Positions 60,040 to 64,000 of a stretch of 64,000 nt of DNA are shown here, one piece after another. Origin of the DNA: Haliea salexigens DSM 19537 (GTDB taxonomy: Bacteria; Pseudomonadota; Gammaproteobacteria; Pseudomonadales; Halieaceae). The stretch is taken from positions 186,001 through 250,000 of the forward strand of contig NZ_AUHJ01000001.1 of NCBI RefSeq assembly GCF_000423125.1. Reading direction: 5' to 3'. The notes below the pieces were generated by a model. It saw only the letters and a program-made list of their open reading frames with translations, had not been told where the DNA came from and ran no database searches. Both the position numbers and the translations under genes were made by a program. Every line of letters starts with the position of its first letter. The stretch's first letter is position 1.

Positions 60040-61446
60040 TCAGGCAGAGCCGGATGGCGCGCCAGTGCGCGCCAACATCCACTCTGCCAGCGCCTGGCGT
60101 GCTGCGGCGGCACTGCGCGGCTGGCGCAGCGCAGCAAACCAGCGCGCCAACTGCCGGCGCTCCGCATCGCTGACATCTGCCAACAGCGCCGTATCCAGTT
60201 GCAAGGCACTACGGTCAGCGTGGGTACGGCTGCACAGGCGCTGTTGATGCAGTAGCGCCCTGCCCAGCAGAACAAACGGAAAATTGGGGTTGCGCGATGG
60301 CCCGTAGCTGACCAGTTTACCGCCACTGGGAATGCCCTTGACCCGCAGCTGCGCGATTTCATCGGCGTAGCGCAAGGCCGCTACGCCACCGGACGCGGCA
60401 CCCAGGGTGCCGCTGATTAGCGTTCCCATGCCCCCGGTAAGCCCCGCCGTCATGCCATCCAGCGCCAAGCCGGTGCCGCCGCCGAGCAGCGCACCCGCCG
60501 ATGCGGCCACGAGCGTCAGCGCGCGGCGGTCCAGCCCCCAGAGGTACCACTGCTCCACGTTGAACAGTTCGGAAGCCTCCAGGTCGATATCCAGCTCACT
60601 GCGCTGCAGGCGATGATAGTGATACACCTCCTCCACCTGACGCCGACAGCGGCGCTCGCGCGCCTGCAGCTCGTGTTGGTAACGGGTGAACAGCAGGTCC
60701 TCGACCGGCTTTACCGGCAATCCCTCCGGCACCCGCTGCGACAACTGAAATGTCAGCGCATCGGCAATCCACTCGGTAATCAGGGACGCCGCCTCACGGT
60801 GCTCGCGGCCGCGCTCACTGCGCAAGACTGCCACGGCGCGGTCCAGTGCCTGTCGCCAGTGCTCGTCCAGATGCCCGAACAGCACCAGCAGCTCCAGCTG
60901 CTTTTCCGCTTCGGCGCGCTGCGCATTGAACAACCGCACCGTCTGGAAATACTGCCCCAGCCCGGCCTGCCACTGGGCCACATAGTCTTCATTGTCGATG
61001 GGGTTGATCAGCGCCAGGCTGGGGCGCCCGGTCCAGCGCAGAATTTCCATTTCCGCTTCGTAGTCCGCTCCGAAGGGCACCGAGCCATCGACGACATAGA
61101 TGATACCGGCGCCATCGACAATGGGCTGCAGCAGCGCGCACTCGTCGTGAAAGCGGGCATCGCCGCGATGTTCGGCGACAAAATCGCGCACCGCCCGTGG
61201 TCTGCTGGCAGCATCCTCGGCGTGTGCGCGCAACCAGTCGAGTACGGCGCGCGCACGCTGGATGCCGGGCGTATCCACCAGTGTGTAAAGCGTTTCGCCA
61301 TCCACGCGCATGGGGAACTCACGCGCCTCCCGGGTCGAGCCCGCGCGGGCTTCAATGCCCACTGAGTCGTCTCGCGCCAGTGTGGCGACAATACTGGACT
61401 TGCCTTTATTGGGGCGCCCAACCACCGCAAAAACCGGCACGTTCAC
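60040..61446 (-). CDS. GTPase of the Era-like superfamily with DUF3482 domain
   Basis: P-loop GTPase of 468 residues. G1 is GRPNKGKSSI, G3 is DTPG (VDTPGIQRA). The usual G4 NKxD is replaced by NPID in LALINPIDNEDY, so base specificity is unclear. The C-terminal DUF3482 part has a glycine-rich stretch (GALLGGGTGLALDGMTAG … GTLGAASGG), typical of membrane insertion or pore-like segments. The GTG start overlaps the DUF2868 stop as GTGA, so the two are co-translated. Probably a membrane-linked GTPase pair of unknown function. Confidence 0.87.
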   Translation of the reverse strand: MNVPVFAVVGRPNKGKSSIVATLARDDSVGIEARAGSTREAREFPMRVDGETLYTLVDTPGIQRARAVLDWLRAHAEDAASRPRAVRDFVAEHRGDARFHDECALLQPIVDGAGIIYVVDGSVPFGADYEAEMEILRWTGRPSLALINPIDNEDYVAQWQAGLGQYFQTVRLFNAQRAEAEKQLELLVLFGHLDEHWRQALDRAVAVLRSERGREHREAASLITEWIADALTFQLSQRVPEGLPVKPVEDLLFTRYQHELQARERRCRRQVEEVYHYHRLQRSELDIDLEASELFNVEQWYLWGLDRRALTLVAASAGALLGGGTGLALDGMTAGLTGGMGTLISGTLGAASGGVAALRYADEIAQLRVKGIPSGGKLVSYGPSRNPNFPFVLLGRALLHQQRLCSRTHADRSALQLDTALLADVSDAERRQLARWFAALRQPRSAAAARQALAEWMLARTGAPSGSA

Positions 61447-62846
61447 GCGGCCACCACCGGGTTCAGCAACTGCACATCCACGCCCTCAAAAGGCAAGCCG
61501 CGAGCAAACAGGCGCCAGTCCTCCACCTTGCGATGCGGCAGCGGACGGCCCGGCAACGGCACCAGTAGAATGCTGCAGCGGCTGACCGCGGACAATGGCT
61601 CCAGCAGGTCTGACAGTTCCGCGACCGGTGGCTCCCAACCTTTCACCGCCAGATAAAGCCGGTCGATATCCTGCAGCGGCAGCGCCGCGAGCGTACGCTG
61701 ATCCGCGGCAAGGTCGCCACTGGCCAGGCTCGCGCTCTGTGCCGGTTGTCCGTCAGCCAACTCTTCATAGCTGGCGGGGGCGCGCTCGCCAAAAGCGCCC
61801 GCCACTTCCAGCAACAGTGCCCGCGGCCAGGCAGCCCTCGGGACCTCGTCGCGCAGACCGCCACTATCGGTGCTTTCAGCAGCCGGGGGCATTGCATCTG
61901 CCGTGCCGCCAGTGGCGACCAGGGGCGCCTGCATGCGCGCCAGTACGCGTTCGACTCCCGGGTAACCCAGCAGGCTGGCAATCAGCTGACGCCGGTACAG
62001 CCAGCGCGACAACGCATAGAGACACACCCGTGGCAGCAGGCTGTAAACGAGCAGGCAGAGCAACAGAAAGCCCCACCAGCCACGCATGCGCTCCAGGCGC
62101 TGCGCATCCAGCACCTGCAGGGCGGCGTGATAGCGGCTGGCGCGTAACAGTTCCGGATCGATGGTTGCCCCCGGCAGCAGTTCCCGCCAGGGGCGCGCAA
62201 GCGAATTGACCAACCACTGCATGAATTGATCGCTGAGGGGGTAGGTAGAGCCCCACACGAAAACGTAGTTATCCACCGCGGGCAAGACAATAAATGCTAC
62301 CGCCGCGCCCGCGGCGAACAGGGCACCTACGGTCTGCCCGTGGCGTAAAAACAGCAGGCGCAAAAGCGGCTGTGCTTCACGCAGCGCCCGGCTATCCGGC
62401 CAGCGCCGGCGCAACACCCAGCGCATGGGCTGTACCGGCGACGCCGGCGGCACGCGGCCGCGCAGTAACTGAAGCAGCGCAAGCAGGGAACCGGCCATCA
62501 ACAGCCATTGCAGCCCAACAAACAGCAGCAGCCAGAACAATACATTGACCAGCGCCTGGGTGCTGCCGAGCAATAAACCCGCCATGGCACCGAAACCGGC
62601 GATCAGCGCGAGCACATTCAACAGTATCGCCGGATTGGCCCCGCCGGCCCAGGCGGGCTGGTGATGCGCCTCGGGATCGACAGCGTGCAGCCAGTAGCGC
62701 AGCCGTTGCCAGTCACCCTTACCACCGCAGCCCTGGCCAATCTCCCGGTCGCGCTGGCGCAGCTGGTCCAGCGGCAGGTCCCGGTCGTGTTGGAGCTGAC
62801 CGGCAAGGTGGTAGAGATCACTGATGTCGGGAGACGCGATGGCCAT
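61443..62846 (-). CDS. DUF2868 family membrane protein
   Basis: Integral membrane protein of about 467 residues without assigned role. There are four hydrophobic regions (two near the N-terminus, one near the middle, one after it), then a long cytosolic C-terminal domain of about 200 residues. This matches DUF2868, which is commonly paired with DUF3482 GTPases. The start is uncertain: the ATG at 62846 gives a 67-base gap to the divergent WYL gene but has AGGA too close; the ATG at 62915 would overlap that gene's start. Confidence 0.82.
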   Translation of the reverse strand: MAIASPDISDLYHLAGQLQHDRDLPLDQLRQRDREIGQGCGGKGDWQRLRYWLHAVDPEAHHQPAWAGGANPAILLNVLALIAGFGAMAGLLLGSTQALVNVLFWLLLFVGLQWLLMAGSLLALLQLLRGRVPPASPVQPMRWVLRRRWPDSRALREAQPLLRLLFLRHGQTVGALFAAGAAVAFIVLPAVDNYVFVWGSTYPLSDQFMQWLVNSLARPWRELLPGATIDPELLRASRYHAALQVLDAQRLERMRGWWGFLLLCLLVYSLLPRVCLYALSRWLYRRQLIASLLGYPGVERVLARMQAPLVATGGTADAMPPAAESTDSGGLRDEVPRAAWPRALLLEVAGAFGERAPASYEELADGQPAQSASLASGDLAADQRTLAALPLQDIDRLYLAVKGWEPPVAELSDLLEPLSAVSRCSILLVPLPGRPLPHRKVEDWRLFARGLPFEGVDVQLLNPVVAA

Positions 62847-62875
62847 GTCCTCGGTATTCGCTGGCTGCACTGAGG

Positions 62876-62886
62876 TGTACGATACA
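62876..62886. promoter_or_regulatory. Palindrome in the WYL–DUF2868 control region
   Basis: TGTA–CGA–TACA, an 11-base palindrome, lies between the divergent start codons and is a candidate half-site for the WYL dimer. No strong −35/−10 pair is visible; TACGAT and GATACA overlap it. The palindrome is short and could be chance. Confidence 0.4.
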
Positions 62887-62913
62887 GGCAATTCACCCTG
62901 AACGGGAACAGGC

Positions 62914-63795
62914 ATGACTGCAACACACTCCGACCCCTGGCCTATCCGCTGGGACCTGTTGGTGCGCTACCGTTACATCGAAACCATTGCACTGTGGGAA
63001 GGTCGGCTGACCACCCGCCACCTCTGCGAGACATTCGGCATAGGTCGCCAGCAGGCGAGCAAGGATATCAATCGCTACATCCGGGATATCGGCCCCGGCA
63101 ACCTCGTCTACGATGCATCACTCAAAGGCTACATGCCGGCACCGGAGTTCCGGCCGCGGGTAACCGAAGGTGTTGCCGACGAATACCTGCACCTGATGGC
63201 GCGCAACAATGAATTGTCCAATGTGTTTGAGTCGCTGGCACTGAACGTGGCGAACATCGAGGTGCTGCGGGTGCCGGTACGCGATGTGCGCCCCGAGGTA
63301 CTGCGCCCCATCATGCAGGCTGCGCGCCAACGCAAGCGTCTGGAGGTGGACTACGTTTCCCTGCACAATCCCGACCGGGAGGGGCGAATCATTGTACCGC
63401 ATACGCTGGTGTTTACCGGCTTGCGCTGGCATGTGCGCGCCTGGTGCGAGAAGAACCAGGCCTATCGCGACTTTGTGCTCAGCCGCTTTCGCGACATTCC
63501 TGAAATACTGGATGATTCCAGCCAGGGCGTGGAAGAGGATGACGACTGGAACACCCACGTGACCTTGCGGGTTGTGCCCGACCCGCGTCTGAACCCTGCC
63601 CAGCAACAGGTTGTAGCGACCGACTACGGCATGCAGGATGGCGCTCTGGACATTACGGTGCGCGGGCGGCTGGTCCCCTACGCCCTGAAACTCCTGCACA
63701 TCGACCCCGAACCGGCACTGGGAGACCCCATGGCGCAGCAGATCGTGGTGGAGAACCGGGCGCAACTGGCGCCCTGGCTGTTCAGCGCAGGGTGA
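62914..63795 (+). CDS. WYL-domain transcriptional regulator, BrxR/CapW-like
   Basis: Regulator of 293 residues. The N-terminal winged helix is about residues 12–60 (LLVRYRYIETIALWEGRLTT, then TFGIGRQQASKDINRYIR), which resembles the BrxR/CapW group, where LWEGR and PQAS-type motifs recur. The WYL domain (about 130–210) ends in VFTGLRWHVRAWCEK and FVLSRFRDI, and a WCX-type C-terminal domain follows. BrxR/CapW proteins repress defence operons such as BREX and CBASS; here the divergent genes are DUF2868–DUF3482. The ATG at 62914 has GGGA upstream. It overlaps the next gene by 14 bases. Confidence 0.85.
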   Translation: MTATHSDPWPIRWDLLVRYRYIETIALWEGRLTTRHLCETFGIGRQQASKDINRYIRDIGPGNLVYDASLKGYMPAPEFRPRVTEGVADEYLHLMARNNELSNVFESLALNVANIEVLRVPVRDVRPEVLRPIMQAARQRKRLEVDYVSLHNPDREGRIIVPHTLVFTGLRWHVRAWCEKNQAYRDFVLSRFRDIPEILDDSSQGVEEDDDWNTHVTLRVVPDPRLNPAQQQVVATDYGMQDGALDITVRGRLVPYALKLLHIDPEPALGDPMAQQIVVENRAQLAPWLFSAG

Positions 63796-64000
63796 GGATG
63801 ATTTTCCCGATGTGGGCACTGCTCTCCATGAGCTCGTGGGCCGCCGCCGCATCCTGCAGCGGGAATGTTGCGGCAATCACGGGGCTGATATCACCGCTCT
63901 CCAGCCGCGGCCAGATGTGCTCAAGCAACTGAGAGGCGATGGCTGCTTTTGCCTCGGCGGACTGTGGGCGCAAGGTCGAGGCGGTGAGCGTCAACCGCTT
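63782..64000 (-). CDS. Quinone oxidoreductase (PIG3-type MDR), 3' end only
   Basis: The last 73 codons of an NAD(P)H quinone oxidoreductase-like gene; the start lies beyond the right edge. The visible tail KRLTLTASTLRPQS … ISPVIAATFPLQDAAAAHEL … HIGKIILTLR is typical of the PIG3-type family. It is convergent with the WYL gene and overlaps its end by 14 bases. Confidence 0.88.
   Translation of the reverse strand, partial: KRLTLTASTLRPQSAEAKAAIASQLLEHIWPRLESGDISPVIAATFPLQDAAAAHELMESSAHIGKIILTLR

Overview
The window looks like chromosomal DNA of a GC-rich, probably marine gammaproteobacterium. The gene set supports this: an SMC–ZipA–LigA block, system I cytochrome c maturation (ccmA–I), TtcA, DbpA, HrpB, YgiQ, PtsP, an OxyR with both redox cysteines, and the TesA/YbbA/YbbP arrangement. 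Several features (enlarged PstC/PstA, the TolB–amidohydrolase fusion, many lipid and thioester enzymes) recall the Halieaceae/Cellvibrionales group, but that placement is an inference. I see no rRNA, tRNA, CRISPR array, insertion sequence or phage gene. Gene density is very high and no gene-free gap exceeds about 260 bases.

Layout. 1–7568 (minus): phosphate module phoB–phoR–pstS–pstC–pstA–pstB, with a PhoB box before phoB and another before pstS; pstB runs off the left edge. 7643–12392 (minus): three-gene 2-oxoacid oxidoreductase operon (GltD-like flavoprotein, korA, korB), closed by a terminator. 12572–19717 (minus): smc, zipA, ligA and a lytic-transglycosylase-like lipoprotein. 19861–27675 (minus): ttcA followed without a gap by ccmABCDEFGHI. 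27768–29378 (plus): malate dehydrogenase and an abutting TetR regulator. 29395–34473: YbbP/YbbA-type exporter (minus), divergent from tesA–bioA (plus). 34477–36318 (minus): an orphan glycosyltransferase-like protein with a possible PqqD-like N-terminus. 36484–40084 (plus): ygiQ and dbpA. 40128–43625: oxyR divergent from rubrerythrin, a cytosolic Fe-S oxidoreductase and a DUF3501 protein. 43650–54546: hrpB, a PlsC acyltransferase, DUF885 peptidase, DUF6544 protein, MDR oxidoreductase, ptsP and a second acyltransferase. 54560–60027: MATE exporter, periplasmic peroxiredoxin and a secreted TolB–amidohydrolase. 60040–63795: DUF3482 GTPase and DUF2868 membrane protein, divergent from a BrxR/CapW-like WYL regulator. 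A quinone oxidoreductase C-terminus is cut by the right edge.

Most of the window is core metabolism and housekeeping. The parts that look least explained are: (i) the OxyR–rubrerythrin–Fe-S–DUF3501 cluster, where the rubrerythrin has lost its rubredoxin domain and the neighbour may supply electrons; (ii) the WYL–DUF2868–DUF3482 divergon; (iii) the orphan glycosyltransferase-like protein; and (iv) a KorABC-like operon that could make NADPH from 2-oxoglutarate. All identifications come from reading motifs in the translated sequence; no database search was run.
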